Counted from the first letter of the stretch, positions 44,734 through 54,847 are shown. The stretch: 64,000 nt of DNA from Aquitalea magnusonii (GCF_002217795.2 NZ_AP018823.1:4154001-4218000); one strand, 5' to 3'. Program-made: numbers and translations. The notes: a model not told the origin generated them from the sequence alone.

Positions 44734-44908
44734 GGTTTCAGTCTCTATTGATTGTCAGCTGGCCTCACGCCCGCAGGCGTGGCCGGATATGTTCTTGTTG
44801 TAGCGCCTGCCCTGCCGCCGATGCCAGGGCAATGGCGCTGATGACGTGATTTCTGCACAGAGAATGCCCGCGGCAAGGTAAGGCCGGATCGGGCATGCTC
44901 TACCCGGC

Positions 44909-46591
44909 TTATTTCAGCATCGGCAGGTCCAGGCCCTGCTCACGCGCGCAGTTTTTGGCGATGTCGTAACCGGCATCGGCATGACGCATTACACCGGTAC
45001 CCGGGTCGTTACGCAGTACACGGCCCACGCGCTTGGCGGCTTCGTCCGTACCGTCACACACAATCACCACGCCGGAGTGCTGCGAGAAGCCCATGCCCAC
45101 GCCACCACCGTGGTGCAAGGACACCCAGGTGGCGCCGCCAGCGGTATTCAGCAGGGCGTTGAGCAGCGGCCAGTCGGACACGGCATCCGAACCATCCAGC
45201 ATGGATTCGGTTTCGCGGTTGGGCGAAGCCACCGAGCCGGAGTCCAGATGGTCGCGGCCAATCACGATCGGCGCCTTGAGTTCGCCATTCTTCACCATTT
45301 CGTTGAAAGCTGCACCCAGACGGGCACGGTCTTTCAGGCCCACCCAGCAGATACGTGCCGGCAAGCCCTGGAAGCTGATGCGCTCACGCGCCATGTCCAG
45401 CCAGTTGTGCAGGTGCGGGTCATCCGGAATCAGTTCCTTCACCTTGGCGTCGGTCTTGTAGATGTCTTCCGGGTCGCCGGACAGCGCCACCCAGCGGAAG
45501 GGGCCGATGCCTTCGCAGAACAGCGGGCGCACATAGGCCGGAACAAAGCCGGGGAAGTCGAAGGCATTCTCTACGCCCTCTTCCAGCGCCATCTGGCGGA
45601 TGTTGTTACCGTAGTCCAGCGTGGCGGCACCGCGCTGTTGCAGGGTCAGCATGGCGCGTACCTGCACGGCCATGGACTTTTTGGCGGCAGCGGTGATTTC
45701 AGCGGCGTCGGTCTTTTGCTTGGCGCGCCATTGTTCCACCGTCCAGCCTTGCGGCAGATAGCCGTGTACCGGGTCGTGAGCGGAGGTCTGGTCGGTCACC
45801 ACATCCGGGGTGATGCCACGGTTCACCAGCTCGGTGAACACATCGGCGGCATTGCCCAGCAGGCCGACGGACACCGCCTTGCCGCTTTGCTTGGCGTCTT
45901 CGATGATGGCCAGCGCCTCGTCCAGCGATGTGGCCTTGCGGTCCACGTAACGGGTTTTCAGGCGGAAGTCGATGCGGGTTTCATCACATTCCACGGCGAT
46001 CATGCTGAAGCCGGCCATGGTGGCAGCCAGCGGCTGGGCACCACCCATGCCACCCAGACCACCGGTCAGGATCCAGCGGCCTTGCGGCTTGCCGTCGAAG
46101 TGCTGGTTGGCCACGGCAAAGAAGGTTTCGTAAGTCCCCTGCACGATGCCTTGCGAGCCGATGTAGATCCAGGAGCCGGCGGTCATCTGGCCGTACATCA
46201 TCAGGCCCTTCTTATCCAGCTCGTTGAAGTGTTCCCAGTTGGCCCAGTGCGGTACCAGGTTGGAGTTGGCAATCAGCACGCGCGGCGCGTCGGCGTGGGT
46301 GTTGAACACGCCCACCGGCTTGCCGGACTGGATCAGCAGGGTCTGGTCGTCTTCCAGACGCTTGAGCACGTCCAGGATGGTGTCGAAACATTCCCAGTTG
46401 CGGGCAGCGCGGCCGATGCCGCCATATACCACCAGGCTTTGCGGATGCTCGGCCACTTCCGGGTCCAGATTGTTCTGGATCATGCGGTAGACGGCTTCGG
46501 TCAGCCAGCTTTTGCAGGAAAGTTCGGTGCCGCGCGGGGCGCGGATCACACGGGTCGGGTCAAAGCGGCTGTCTTGTTGTGCTGCGCTCAT
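44909..46591 (-). CDS. hutU: Urocanate hydratase
   Basis: The 560-residue NAD-dependent enzyme converts urocanate to imidazolonepropionate. It starts [20 protein letters not shown] and contains [50 protein letters not shown] and [20 protein letters not shown], all standard for urocanase. ATG at 46591 follows AAGGAG. It lies between hutG, separated by a family A repeat, and hutH. Confidence 0.95.
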   Translation of the reverse strand: MSAAQQDSRFDPTRVIRAPRGTELSCKSWLTEAVYRMIQNNLDPEVAEHPQSLVVYGGIGRAARNWECFDTILDVLKRLEDDQTLLIQSGKPVGVFNTHADAPRVLIANSNLVPHWANWEHFNELDKKGLMMYGQMTAGSWIYIGSQGIVQGTYETFFAVANQHFDGKPQGRWILTGGLGGMGGAQPLAATMAGFSMIAVECDETRIDFRLKTRYVDRKATSLDEALAIIEDAKQSGKAVSVGLLGNAADVFTELVNRGITPDVVTDQTSAHDPVHGYLPQGWTVEQWRAKQKTDAAEITAAAKKSMAVQVRAMLTLQQRGAATLDYGNNIRQMALEEGVENAFDFPGFVPAYVRPLFCEGIGPFRWVALSGDPEDIYKTDAKVKELIPDDPHLHNWLDMARERISFQGLPARICWVGLKDRARLGAAFNEMVKNGELKAPIVIGRDHLDSGSVASPNRETESMLDGSDAVSDWPLLNALLNTAGGATWVSLHHGGGVGMGFSQHSGVVIVCDGTDEAAKRVGRVLRNDPGTGVMRHADAGYDIAKNCAREQGLDLPMLK

Positions 46592-46646
46592 TGCTGTCTC
46601 CTTGGTACTGCCATGTTGTCGGGCAACTGCCCTGAATTCCTTACCG

Positions 46647-46725
46647 GGAACCGCTGACAAAACCCCGCTCCAGCGTTGCGCCGCCTTGGCACGGGTTCCC
46701 TACACGGTTTGCTTAGCGGTTCTTA
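46647..46725. repeat. Palindromic intergenic repeat, family A, copy 3
   Basis: Read on the minus strand it begins TAAGAACCGCTAAGCAAAC, where TAA is the stop codon of hutG, and ends GGGGTTTTGTCAGCGGTT. It equals copy 1 at 820-935 with the central 37 or so bases (the inner inverted repeat) missing. It fills most of the hutG-hutU gap. Confidence 0.75.
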
Positions 46726-47658
46726 CTGCGAGGCCAGATGACGGGTGATACTCCACGCCAGCCGGGCCGCCGTCTTCGCGCCGTGGCTGTCGATATCGAA
46801 TTGCGGGTTCAGCTCCACCAGGTCGGCCCCGGCCAGCTTGCCGCTGGCGGCAATGGCGCTGACCAGTGCTTCCACCACCGGCAGCTCCACCCCCATGGCG
46901 GCAGGAGCGGACACCGCAGGCATCACGCTGGCGGGCAGCACATCCAGATCGATGGTGAGATAGACCATGTCCACCTGGTCGATGAAGTCCTGCACCGTAC
47001 GCTGGGCATTGGCGAGGCCCGCCTGGTTCAGTGCGCTGTCCAGCAGCCACTGCACGCCCAACTGCCCGGCACGGGCAAACAGCGCCTGGGTGTTGGATGG
47101 CTCGGCCACGCCCAGGCACAGGTAATGGAAGGGACGGCCAGTCGCGGCACAGTCAGCGGCAATCTGCGCAAACGGCGTGCCGGAAGTGGCCTCGGCTGCC
47201 TCGCGGATGTCGAAGTGGGCGTCGAAATTGATGATGCCGATTACCTGGTCCGGATGCGCTGCGGCCAGGCCGCGCCAGGTGCCGTAGGCGGTTTCGTGGC
47301 CACCACCCAGCACCAGCGGAAAGTGCCCGGCACGCGCCAGTTGCTCCACCGCCGCCGCCAGCCGCAGGTGGGCGGCGTCCAGATCGCCATCGCTACAGGC
47401 CACATCGCCCATATCGCACAATGGCCGGTCCTGATGCCAGGCCAGATTGGCCAGTGCCTTGCGGATGACGGCGGGAGCTGCCGCCGCACCGACACGGCCC
47501 TGATTGCGCCGCACGCCTTCGTCGCAGGCAAAACCGGCAATGCCGATGCCTGCCGGCAGGCCGGGTGCAAACGGCGTGGCCAACTGGTGCCAGCGGCGCG
47601 CCAGCTCGCCTTCACCGGCGTCCACGCGGCCGGTCCACAGCTTCATGTCTGGAGTCAT
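46723..47658 (-). CDS. hutG: Formimidoylglutamase (arginase family)
   Basis: The 311-residue manganese enzyme cleaves N-formimidoyl-L-glutamate to glutamate and formamide, the last step of the short Hut route. Arginase-family metal motifs are [20 protein letters not shown] and [16 protein letters not shown] at 47658 overlaps the hutI stop codon by four bases (ATGA) with AAGGAA upstream. The stop TAA is also the first triplet of a family A repeat. Confidence 0.92.
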   Translation of the reverse strand: MTPDMKLWTGRVDAGEGELARRWHQLATPFAPGLPAGIGIAGFACDEGVRRNQGRVGAAAAPAVIRKALANLAWHQDRPLCDMGDVACSDGDLDAAHLRLAAAVEQLARAGHFPLVLGGGHETAYGTWRGLAAAHPDQVIGIINFDAHFDIREAAEATSGTPFAQIAADCAATGRPFHYLCLGVAEPSNTQALFARAGQLGVQWLLDSALNQAGLANAQRTVQDFIDQVDMVYLTIDLDVLPASVMPAVSAPAAMGVELPVVEALVSAIAASGKLAGADLVELNPQFDIDSHGAKTAARLAWSITRHLASQ

Positions 47659-48905
47659 TGTGTTGTTTCCTTGCCCGGACGCTGGCCACGGAATACCCGT
47701 TCGGCCAGCGGGTTGACGCCGAGTCCGTAGACGATTTCGGCAGGGTGTTCGATATCCCACAGCAGCAGGTCGGCGACATGATCCAGCGCCAGCTTGCCGT
47801 GGCTGTGGCCACGGCCCAGCGCCTGGGCGGCATGGCGGGTAGTACCGGCCAGCGCTTCTTCCGGCGACAGGCCGAACAGCACGCAGGCCTGGTTCATCGC
47901 CAGCCGGATGGAGGCAAACGGGCTGGTGCCGGGGTTCAGATCGGTGGACACCGCCATCGGCACACCGGCCGCGCGCAGCAGTTCGACTGGCGGCTTTTGC
48001 GTTTCACGCAGGAAGTAAAATGCACCCGGCAGCAGCACTGCCACCGTGCCGGCCACGCGCATGGCTGCCACACCGGCCTCGTCCAGATACTCGATATGGT
48101 CGGCCGACAGGCCGCCAAATTCGGCTACCAGCGCCGCACCCTGCAGATTGGAAAGCTGCTCGACATGGCCCTTCACCCGCAGGCCGTGCCGTTGCGCGGC
48201 TTCGAACACGCGGCGGGTTTGCGCCGGGGAAAAACCCACGCTTTCGCAAAACACATCCACCGCTTCGGCCAGGCCTTGTTCTGCCACGGTGGGCAGAATG
48301 TCTTGGCAGACGTGCTGGATATAGCCATCGGCGTCACCGGCAAATTCCGGCGGCAGCGCATGGGCAGACAGCAAGGTGGGGACAATCTCCACCGGCTGGC
48401 TGTCACCCAGTTGGCGGGCCACACGCAGCTGCTTGATTTCATCTTCCAGGTTCAGGCCATAGCCGGACTTGGACTCCAGCGTGGTGACGCCTTCTGCCAT
48501 CAGCGCCTGCAAGCGCGGCAGGCTGGTGGCGGCCAATTGTGCTTCGCTCAGCGCACGGGTGGCGCGCACGGTGGAGACAATGCCACCGCCTTGCGCGGCA
48601 ATCTGCTGATACGGCACGCCCAGCAAGCGCTGCTCCCATTCCGCCGCCCGGTTGCCGCCATATACCAGATGGGTGTGGCAATCGATAAAGCCGGGGGTGA
48701 TCCAGCGGCCAGCCACATCGATAACCTCGCCATCGAAACTGGCCGGGTTCAGCTGACCTTGCGGCAGGATGGCGGCAATACGGCCCTGCTCCACCACCAG
48801 CAGGTGGTCGTGCAACGCGCCATAGGGCGCGGGGTGCTGCGTATCCATGGTGGCCAGCCGGGCATTGAGCCACAGGCTGCGCATATTGTTGGTGGGCTTG
48901 CTCAT
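47655..48905 (-). CDS. hutI: Imidazolonepropionase
   Basis: The 416-residue metal-dependent amidohydrolase opens imidazolone-5-propionate to N-formimidoyl-L-glutamate. It shows [20 protein letters not shown] (the HxH metal pair), [16 protein letters not shown] and [25 protein letters not shown] at 48905 follows AGGAGCAG. It is the first gene of the hut operon; the HutC-like palindrome lies 12 bases upstream of the start. Confidence 0.94.
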   Translation of the reverse strand: MSKPTNNMRSLWLNARLATMDTQHPAPYGALHDHLLVVEQGRIAAILPQGQLNPASFDGEVIDVAGRWITPGFIDCHTHLVYGGNRAAEWEQRLLGVPYQQIAAQGGGIVSTVRATRALSEAQLAATSLPRLQALMAEGVTTLESKSGYGLNLEDEIKQLRVARQLGDSQPVEIVPTLLSAHALPPEFAGDADGYIQHVCQDILPTVAEQGLAEAVDVFCESVGFSPAQTRRVFEAAQRHGLRVKGHVEQLSNLQGAALVAEFGGLSADHIEYLDEAGVAAMRVAGTVAVLLPGAFYFLRETQKPPVELLRAAGVPMAVSTDLNPGTSPFASIRLAMNQACVLFGLSPEEALAGTTRHAAQALGRGHSHGKLALDHVADLLLWDIEHPAEIVYGLGVNPLAERVFRGQRPGKETTQ

Positions 48906-48916
48906 ATCTGCTCCTG

Positions 48917-48932
48917 ATTTGTATATACAAAT
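48917..48932. promoter_or_regulatory. Candidate HutC operator upstream of hutI
   Basis: ATTTGTATATACAAAT is a perfect 16-base palindrome with the TGTATATACA core reported for HutC-type GntR repressors. It begins 12 bases before the first hut codon and touches the ribosome site region, so a bound repressor would block the hut promoter or elongation. hutC is at 50166. Confidence 0.7.
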
Positions 48933-49030
48933 AAACCCTGCTCTATGGCTTGTCAACCACGATGTCTGATTGCATACAACATGCAAACACTATTAAATCA
49001 ACAATAATCAAACAGTTGCACAAATAAAAA

Positions 49031-49049
49031 GGGGAGCCGCGGGCTCCCC
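49031..49049 (-). terminator. Terminator of uppP
   Basis: GGGGAGCC pairs with GGCTCCCC around GCG. The minus strand continues TTTTTATTTG, downstream of uppP. Confidence 0.85.
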
Positions 49050-49103
49050 TTGTGCATCAAAAATCCAACAGTATTTGTATAGTCAATTAGCCACAGCCGG
49101 GTT

Positions 49104-49928
49104 TCAGCTATCCACCCAGTTCACCCAGCCGTAGTGCCATGTCAGCAACACGATGATGCCGAACACGATGCGATACCAGGCAAACACCATGAAGCTGTGG
49201 CTGGAAATGAAGCGCAGCAGCCAGCGCACGCAGAAGAAGGCCGAGACAAAGGAAAACAGCAGGCCCACCACCCAGATGCCCAGGTCATCCGCCGCCAGCA
49301 GCGCACGGTCTTTATACAGCGAATACAGCGAGGCAATGATCAGCGTGGGAATGGCCAGGAAGAAGGAAAACTCGGTGGCCGCCTTGCGCGACAGGCCAAA
49401 CAGCATGCCGCCGATGATGGTGGCACCGGAACGTGAAGTCCCCGGCACCAGCGCAAAGGCCTGGGCGCAGCCCACCTTGAGCGCATCCAGCGGGCTCATT
49501 TCCTCTACCGTCTGCACCCGGATGCTGTGCTGGCGACGCTCGGCCCACATGATGACCAGCGCACCAATGATGAACATGCTGGCCACCACCGGGGCGTTGA
49601 ACAGATGGGCCTTGATGGCCTTGCTGAACAGAAAGCCCAGCGCGGCGGCCGGGCAGAAGGCAATCGCCAGGTTGAGAATGAAGCGTCGTGCCGCCGGGTC
49701 GTGCCGGGCACCGCCCAGTACCGCAGCAATCCGCGCGCGGTATTCCCAGATCACCGCCAGGATGGCACCGGACTGGATGACGATTTCAAACAGCTTGCCG
49801 CGTTCATCGTTGAACTTGAGCAATTCCCCGGCCAGGATCAGGTGGCCGGTGGAGGAAATGGGCAGAAATTCGGTCAGCCCCTCGACAATGCCGAGAATGG
49901 CTGCCTTGAGCAAAAGCAGTGTGTCCAT
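49104..49928 (-). CDS. uppP: Undecaprenyl-diphosphatase (BacA/UppP)
   Basis: The 274-residue inner-membrane protein removes a phosphate from undecaprenyl diphosphate, recycling the carrier for cell-wall and surface polymer synthesis. The BacA motifs are [20 protein letters not shown] near the N-terminus and [18 protein letters not shown] near residue 165. Seven to eight hydrophobic segments are present. ATG at 49928 gives the usual length; the upstream frame is non-coding. It lies between the hut operon and hutC and is probably not functionally linked to them. Confidence 0.93.
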   Translation of the reverse strand: MDTLLLLKAAILGIVEGLTEFLPISSTGHLILAGELLKFNDERGKLFEIVIQSGAILAVIWEYRARIAAVLGGARHDPAARRFILNLAIAFCPAAALGFLFSKAIKAHLFNAPVVASMFIIGALVIMWAERRQHSIRVQTVEEMSPLDALKVGCAQAFALVPGTSRSGATIIGGMLFGLSRKAATEFSFFLAIPTLIIASLYSLYKDRALLAADDLGIWVVGLLFSFVSAFFCVRWLLRFISSHSFMVFAWYRIVFGIIVLLTWHYGWVNWVDS

Positions 49929-50165
49929 GATGTTGTTGACTGTGTTGGCAGGTTGGTAAGGATGATGGCGAAATACTGCGACAGCATAGCCGACATGGAT
50001 GACAGAATCACGGCAAGCTGCAGTTTTAGCGCCCGGCAGCGGCGCGCACCAGGCCTGCAGACGTGCAGACGGCGGCCCTGTCAGACCGCCGCCACCGCGT
50101 GCTTGCTCACCATCCCACCTGGACACAAGGCCGGCTGTTAGCTGCAGCCGGCACCGTGCAGAGGC

Positions 50166-50894
50166 TTATTTCTTCACCCGGCTTTGCGAGCGCAGCTTGT
50201 AACGCCCGCCCGGATGCACCAGCCGGGCAAAAGTCACCAGATTCTTGTACGACCAGGTGCGCCGCAACACCAGCAGGCAGGGCTCGCCAGCGGCGATATC
50301 CAGCATGGCCAGCTCGCGCGCATCCGGCAGGATGGCTTCCACGCTGTGCTCGATATCGGTCAGCGGGCAGGTTTCCATCAGGTATTCATTGGGGGTGCGG
50401 CGGCTGAAGTCCTGCAGGATGTAATCCGGTGCCCAGGCCGGATTCACATAACGGTCTTCCAGTTGAATAGGCAGGCCGTCTTCACGGTGTACCAGGATGG
50501 AGTGATAGATGGGCGTACCCACCTTCACCCCCAACTGCAGGGCAATCTCTTCACCTGCCGCGATGGTTTCCAGCTGATGCACGTCGGCGCTGTGCGTGTG
50601 GCCGCGCGCTTCCACTTCCGCCGCGATATTGTTGATGTCCAGCAGCGGCGATTCGGCCTTGCGTTCGGCCACATACGTGCCATCCCCGGCAAAACGCAGC
50701 AGGATGCCGGCCTCGGCCAGGTCGCGTACCGCCTTGTTCACCGTCATGCGCGACACGGAAAACTGGCTGGCCAGCTCCAGCTCCGGCGGGATCTTGTTGC
50801 CCGGCAGGAATTCCTTCTTGCGAATGCCTTCCAGAATGTATTCCTTGATACGCAGATAGCGCGGTTGAGCTGTGGCAGGCACCTTGTGTTCCAT
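50166..50894 (-). CDS. hutC: GntR-family histidine-utilisation repressor
   Basis: The 242-residue HutC/FadR-type regulator has an N-terminal winged helix (LRIKEYILEGIRKKEFLPG, then FSVSRMTVNKAVRDLAEAGI) and a C-terminal UTRA ligand domain (ILVHREDGLPIQLEDRYVNP, YLMETCPLTDIEHSVEA). The latter phrase is near-diagnostic of HutC, which senses urocanate. It would repress the hut operon via the palindrome at 48917. ATG at 50894 lies in an AT-rich start region. uppP separates it from the hut genes. Confidence 0.9.
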   Translation of the reverse strand: MEHKVPATAQPRYLRIKEYILEGIRKKEFLPGNKIPPELELASQFSVSRMTVNKAVRDLAEAGILLRFAGDGTYVAERKAESPLLDINNIAAEVEARGHTHSADVHQLETIAAGEEIALQLGVKVGTPIYHSILVHREDGLPIQLEDRYVNPAWAPDYILQDFSRRTPNEYLMETCPLTDIEHSVEAILPDARELAMLDIAAGEPCLLVLRRTWSYKNLVTFARLVHPGGRYKLRSQSRVKK

Positions 50895-51091
50895 GAAAGC
50901 AGAGTGATGAATGTAGACATTCTAGACCGGCCAGCCATGCCAATGGCTGATCCAGCGCAGAATTCCGTGTATCAGCATGCCCGCTTCGGACGGTGCTGAC
51001 CAGCCTGATCGCCCAAACAGTACCACCGCAGGCAGAAGACTGGCCGGCATTGGGTTATGATCAGCCCATTTTACTGCTCGCGAGATGCCTG

Positions 51092-51937
51092 ATGGCCATT
51101 CCCTTGCCCGCTGCTGCCCAACTGATTCCGCTGGGCAATGACCTTACCCTGCTGCAGCTCGATAGCGGCAGCTTCTGCGCCACCCTGTCCTTGCTGGGTG
51201 GCCAGTTGCTGTCTTATCAGCCCTACGGTCAGCAGCCCTGGCTATACATGTCACCACAAGCCCTCCTGCAAACCGGCAAGGCCATTCGCGGCGGCATACC
51301 GGTATGCTGGCCCTGGTTTGGGCCGCATCCCACCGACAGCAGCGCACCGGCGCACGGCGTGGCGCGGCAGCAGCCCTGGCAATTGCTGGCGGTGGAACAG
51401 GATAGCGATGCGTTTCACGTGAAACTGCAAGGCCCGCACTGGCAAGGGCTGGATGTTGAACTGGAATACACCCTGTCCGACCACATTGCCATGCAGCTGC
51501 ACACCCATAATCACAGCCAGCAACCACACACGGTGAGCACGGCGCTGCACAGTTATCTGGCTGTCAGCGACAGCCGCCGCATCCGGCTGGCCGGGCTGGA
51601 AGATGCCGTGTTCGAAGACAAAGTGGCCGCCCGCTACAGCCGCATGCCATCCGCGGCACTGCAACTCAATGGCGAGTTCGACGCCATTGTCTATAGCGAG
51701 GCCGACGTCATCCTGAGCGACCCTGGCTGGCAGCGCAAACTGCATATCAGCCGCCGCGGCTCGGGCAGCGTGGTGGTGTGGAACCCGTGGCAGGACAAGG
51801 CCGCGCGGCTGGCGGACCTGCCGGATGAGGGCTGGCAGGATTTTGTCTGCATCGAAGCGGCGAATGCCGGCGAAGACAGCTACACGCTGCCGCCAGGTGC
51901 CAGCCATACCCTGGGCTGCCAGATACGGGCAGTCTGA
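51092..51937 (+). CDS. D-hexose-6-phosphate mutarotase (YeaD-like)
   Basis: A 281-residue aldose-1-epimerase-fold protein. Recognised phrases are GKAIRGGIPVCWPWFGPHP, SAPAHGVARQQPWQL and FVCIEAANAG, where the conserved glutamate is the catalytic base; the conserved histidine lies in THNHSQQPHTVSTALHSYL. It interconverts the alpha and beta anomers of glucose 6-phosphate. ATG at 51092 has a weak ribosome site; the frame runs 33 codons further upstream without conservation signs. A perfect parS core lies within at 51411-51426. Confidence 0.88.
   Translation: MAIPLPAAAQLIPLGNDLTLLQLDSGSFCATLSLLGGQLLSYQPYGQQPWLYMSPQALLQTGKAIRGGIPVCWPWFGPHPTDSSAPAHGVARQQPWQLLAVEQDSDAFHVKLQGPHWQGLDVELEYTLSDHIAMQLHTHNHSQQPHTVSTALHSYLAVSDSRRIRLAGLEDAVFEDKVAARYSRMPSAALQLNGEFDAIVYSEADVILSDPGWQRKLHISRRGSGSVVVWNPWQDKAARLADLPDEGWQDFVCIEAANAGEDSYTLPPGASHTLGCQIRAV
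51411..51426. other. parS: parS-like ParB-binding site 4
   Basis: CGTTTCACGTGAAACT contains the perfect 14-base palindrome GTTTCACGTGAAAC. It lies inside the mutarotase gene. Confidence 0.82.
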
Positions 51938-52024
51938 ATCAGACGGGCCTGCCCCCCATCCCGATGGACAGGGTATACTGCCAGGCATTCCGCCATGCAT
52001 GGCGTTGTAGTGGATTGATAGTCA

Positions 52025-52594
52025 ATGGCAAGACAGCACACGATTTCCAGTTATCTCCCCGTCACCTTCCCCAATGGCAACCGGGTGCGCCGCTTCGGCA
52101 AGCACTGCCCGCACTGCCATGCCATGGTGGGTTGTGAACACATGTCCGGACTGGCCAGCCTGCAGCAGGACAAGCTGTTTCTGGCGGCGCAGGGCAGTTG
52201 TCCCGCCTGCCACCACCGCTTTCCGGTGGCCTGCGTGATTACCGACGACAAGCGGGTACACCGGGTGATGCTGCCCTTGTGGATTTATCGCCTGTGGCTG
52301 CAGATGGCCACCCGCAACGCCCCGCAGTTGCCGGCGCGGGAAAACTGGGAAGTGGCCGAGGAAGTGCCGCAGCCTGTGGGTATTGTGGTGTCGGATGTGA
52401 ATGCGGTAACGCGTTCCACTGAAATCCTGGGGCGTTTTCATGACCAGACCATCAGCGCCTGGGTGGAATACGAAGGCCGCCGTTTTCTGTTCGAGCGTGC
52501 CGCGCCGCCCGGACAGTTCACGCTGGGCGAACAGGAGCTGCTGCTGGCCGGTGCGCTGATTTACCGGCAGCAGGAAATCGCCACCACGGCATGA
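52025..52594 (+). CDS. Protein of unknown function with zinc-ribbon-like cysteines
   Basis: The 189-residue product has a cluster CPHCHAMVGC near residue 28 and CPACHHRFPVAC near residue 59, consistent with zinc binding. The rest is a mixed alpha/beta region without recognised motifs. No signal peptide or membrane segment is seen. ATG 52025 has no strong ribosome site. It ends at a good terminator, indicating a separate transcription unit. I do not recognise the family. Confidence 0.6.
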   Translation: MARQHTISSYLPVTFPNGNRVRRFGKHCPHCHAMVGCEHMSGLASLQQDKLFLAAQGSCPACHHRFPVACVITDDKRVHRVMLPLWIYRLWLQMATRNAPQLPARENWEVAEEVPQPVGIVVSDVNAVTRSTEILGRFHDQTISAWVEYEGRRFLFERAAPPGQFTLGEQELLLAGALIYRQQEIATTA

Positions 52595-52623
52595 GCAAGC
52601 TTACGCTCTGATCGACATCATCC

Positions 52624-52642
52624 AGCCCGGCCCAGCCGGGCT
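52624..52642 (+). terminator. Terminator after the zinc-ribbon-like gene
   Basis: AGCCCGGC pairs with GCCGGGCT around CCA, then CTTTTTG. It lies 30 bases after the stop codon. Confidence 0.88.
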
Positions 52643-53060
52643 TTTTGTTGGCCGCGTTTACCAGCCAAGTCATAGCGGGATCGCAATGCCTACGTTTTAA
52701 CAGCCGGTTGTCCGCTGCGCGGTGATGTTTACATGGCGGAGCTGTGGCAAAACCGGAAGCCATCACGCTGACGACGCAGCCCCTTCTCCCCGTGGCGCGC
52801 GCCGACTGGGGCGGGTTGGGCAAGGTTTTAAGCCGCCGCAATGTCTGAGCCATTCGACGATAGCGAATGGCGAGTTCGGCGGCGCCTTGCCCGGCCCGAA
52901 GCAGGCGGGGTTTCGCGCAACCTGGGGTCGCCTAGGGGTGCAGGGGAGCTGGCGAGGCAGCTCCCCTGCCTGCTCGGCGGGCAGCCCCGCCATGAAAAAC
53001 AGCACCGCGTAGCGGTTCAAAATTTAATTCCCTGCCGGAGTTGGCAACGACGGCGAAGCT
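52643..53060. other. Intergenic region, unexplained GC-rich sequence
   Basis: No gene is supported in these 418 bases. The part 52740-53010 is unusually GC-rich and has long open frames on both strands, but none has a ribosome site or recognisable domain. It contains the inverted repeat GGGGAGCTG...CAGCTCCCC around 52943-52970. It could be debris of a mobile element or a structured RNA; I could not assign it. Confidence 0.3.
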
Positions 53061-53789
53061 CTAGATACAATAATCCCCCCACACCGCCTGCACCGCCGCC
53101 ACCGCCGCCAGCGCAGCGGTTTCGGTGCGCAGGATGCGCGGCCCCAGTTTCAGCGGGGTCCAGCCGGCAGCCAGCGCGGCACCTTCCTCGCGGGCGGAAT
53201 AACCACCTTCCGGCCCGGCCATCAGCCAGGCCCGCTTGGGTGCGCTGGCGATGTCAGCCAGCTTTTGCGTCCCCAACGGCGACAGGATCAGGCGCGCATC
53301 CGCCTGCTGTTGCTGTTGCAGCCATTCATTCAGACTGAGGATGGGCAGCACCTGCGGCAAGGTATTGCGGCCGCATTGCTCACAGGCCGATTGCACGATT
53401 TCCTGCCAGCGCTGCACCCGCTTGTCAGCCCGGTCGCCGGACAGCTTCACCACCGAGCGTTCGGCGGCAATCGGCTGAAACAGCGACACCCCCATTTCCA
53501 CCCCTTTTTGCAGGGTGAATTCCATACGGTCGCCACTGGAAATGGCCTGCGCCAGGCCCAGCCAGATGGGCGACTCGCGGCTGATGTCGTCAAAGCGGGT
53601 GATTTCACAACTGGCATCACGCTTTTGCAGCGCCAGCAAGGTGGCCTGATACTCCCCACCCTGTCCGTTGAACAGGGTCAGGCTGTCGCCTTCCTTCAGG
53701 CGCAGCACCTGGATGTGACGGACAACGGTATCGGGCAGCGACAGGGTTTGACCTGCCGCCAGCGCTGTTTCGATAAAAAACCTTGGCAT
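53061..53789 (-). CDS. rsmE: 16S rRNA (uracil-1498-N3)-methyltransferase
   Basis: The 242-residue SPOUT methyltransferase methylates U1498 of 16S rRNA using S-adenosylmethionine. It shows MPRFFIETALAAGQTLSLPD, VRHIQVLRLKEGDSLTLFNG, the SAM loop AGPEGGYSAREE and the knot LGPRILRTETAALAAV. ATG at 53789 gives the usual length; 20 more codons upstream are open but non-coding. It converges with unexplained sequence on the left. Confidence 0.94.
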   Translation of the reverse strand: MPRFFIETALAAGQTLSLPDTVVRHIQVLRLKEGDSLTLFNGQGGEYQATLLALQKRDASCEITRFDDISRESPIWLGLAQAISSGDRMEFTLQKGVEMGVSLFQPIAAERSVVKLSGDRADKRVQRWQEIVQSACEQCGRNTLPQVLPILSLNEWLQQQQQADARLILSPLGTQKLADIASAPKRAWLMAGPEGGYSAREEGAALAAGWTPLKLGPRILRTETAALAAVAAVQAVWGDYCI

Positions 53790-54055
53790 GGCGTATTGAA
53801 AGTCCGTGGTGATAACGGTATTTTGCTTTGTTTGCTGCAGTTGCAACAACTCGTCTTTGGCAAGTGGCTATTCTGACAGCTTTTCCCGCCAAGCTCGGCC
53901 CTGACGACGCATGACGCGTCCGCATTCCTGATGAGCACCACCGTTGAATGGGGGCCTGGCATGCCGGATTTGCAACTATTCTTCCAGAGTGAGCCCAGCT
54001 TACCCTACCTTGCCCGCACCGGCTGACCGATAACAGCGGGACCCAGGAGAACATA

Positions 54056-54847
54056 ATGCAGGTGGTTGAACAGGTGATGCAGGTTGTCCGGGACGTGGCA
54101 CGCCAGGAGGTGATGCCGCGCTTTTTGCGCGTGGGTAAAACGCGCAAGGACGACGGCTCGCTGTTTACCGAGGCGGACATGGCCTGCCAGCAGGCACTGG
54201 GCGACATGCTGCCGCGCGTGCTGCCGCACCCGGTGCTGGGCGAAGAAATGACGCGCGAAGAGCAGGATGCCCTGTGGCAGGACAACCCGGACGGCCTGTG
54301 GGTGGTGGACCCCATCGACGGCACCACCAACTTCGTCAACGGCCTGCCCTACTTTGCCATTTCGGTGGCGCTGATGGTGCGCGGGGTCAGCGAACTGGGG
54401 GTAATCTACAACCCGGTGTCGGACGAAATGTTCTATGCCCGCCGTGGCCAGGGTGCCTGGCTCAATGGCCGTCGCCTGCCCTTGAAAACCACCCGCAACA
54501 GCATGGGCGATGCCATTGCCGCCGTCGAGGTGAAATACCTGCGCTCCGGCAAACTGGCGGCGCGCATGAGCAGCGTGGCACCGTTTGGCAGCCAGCGCAG
54601 CATGGGTTCCAGCACGCTGGACTGGTGCTTCCTGGCAGCCGGCCGCTACGACCTCTACCTGCATGGCGGCCAGCGCCTGTGGGACTACGCCGCCGGGGCG
54701 GTCATCGTAGAGGAAGCCGGCGGCTGCCTGGCCAGCCTGAATACCGACGATTACTGGAGCGACACGGTGTGGAAGCGTTCGGTGATTGCCGCCATCGACC
54801 CGGAACTGTACGGCCACTGGCACCGCTGGGTGCGGGCTAATCAGTAA
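54056..54847 (+). CDS. Inositol-monophosphatase-family phosphatase
   Basis: The 263-residue lithium-sensitive metal phosphatase has LGEEMTRE, WVVDPIDGTTNFVNGLPYFA and the C-terminal LWDYAAGAVIVEEAGG, all metal-binding boxes of the FIG superfamily. Relatives hydrolyse inositol 1-phosphate, histidinol phosphate or other sugar phosphates; the substrate is not fixed by these motifs. ATG at 54056 follows CAGGAG. It ends at a terminator, followed by a family B repeat. Confidence 0.87.
   Translation: MQVVEQVMQVVRDVARQEVMPRFLRVGKTRKDDGSLFTEADMACQQALGDMLPRVLPHPVLGEEMTREEQDALWQDNPDGLWVVDPIDGTTNFVNGLPYFAISVALMVRGVSELGVIYNPVSDEMFYARRGQGAWLNGRRLPLKTTRNSMGDAIAAVEVKYLRSGKLAARMSSVAPFGSQRSMGSSTLDWCFLAAGRYDLYLHGGQRLWDYAAGAVIVEEAGGCLASLNTDDYWSDTVWKRSVIAAIDPELYGHWHRWVRANQ

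Noticed and set aside
44981..46657. A 558-codon plus-strand frame opposite hutU
   Set aside because: It is a shadow of urocanate hydratase, which carries all family motifs on the other strand.
52722..53020. Overlapping open frames on both strands left of rsmE
   Set aside because: No ribosome site, no domain and low-information proline/arginine-rich text; treated as unexplained intergenic sequence.
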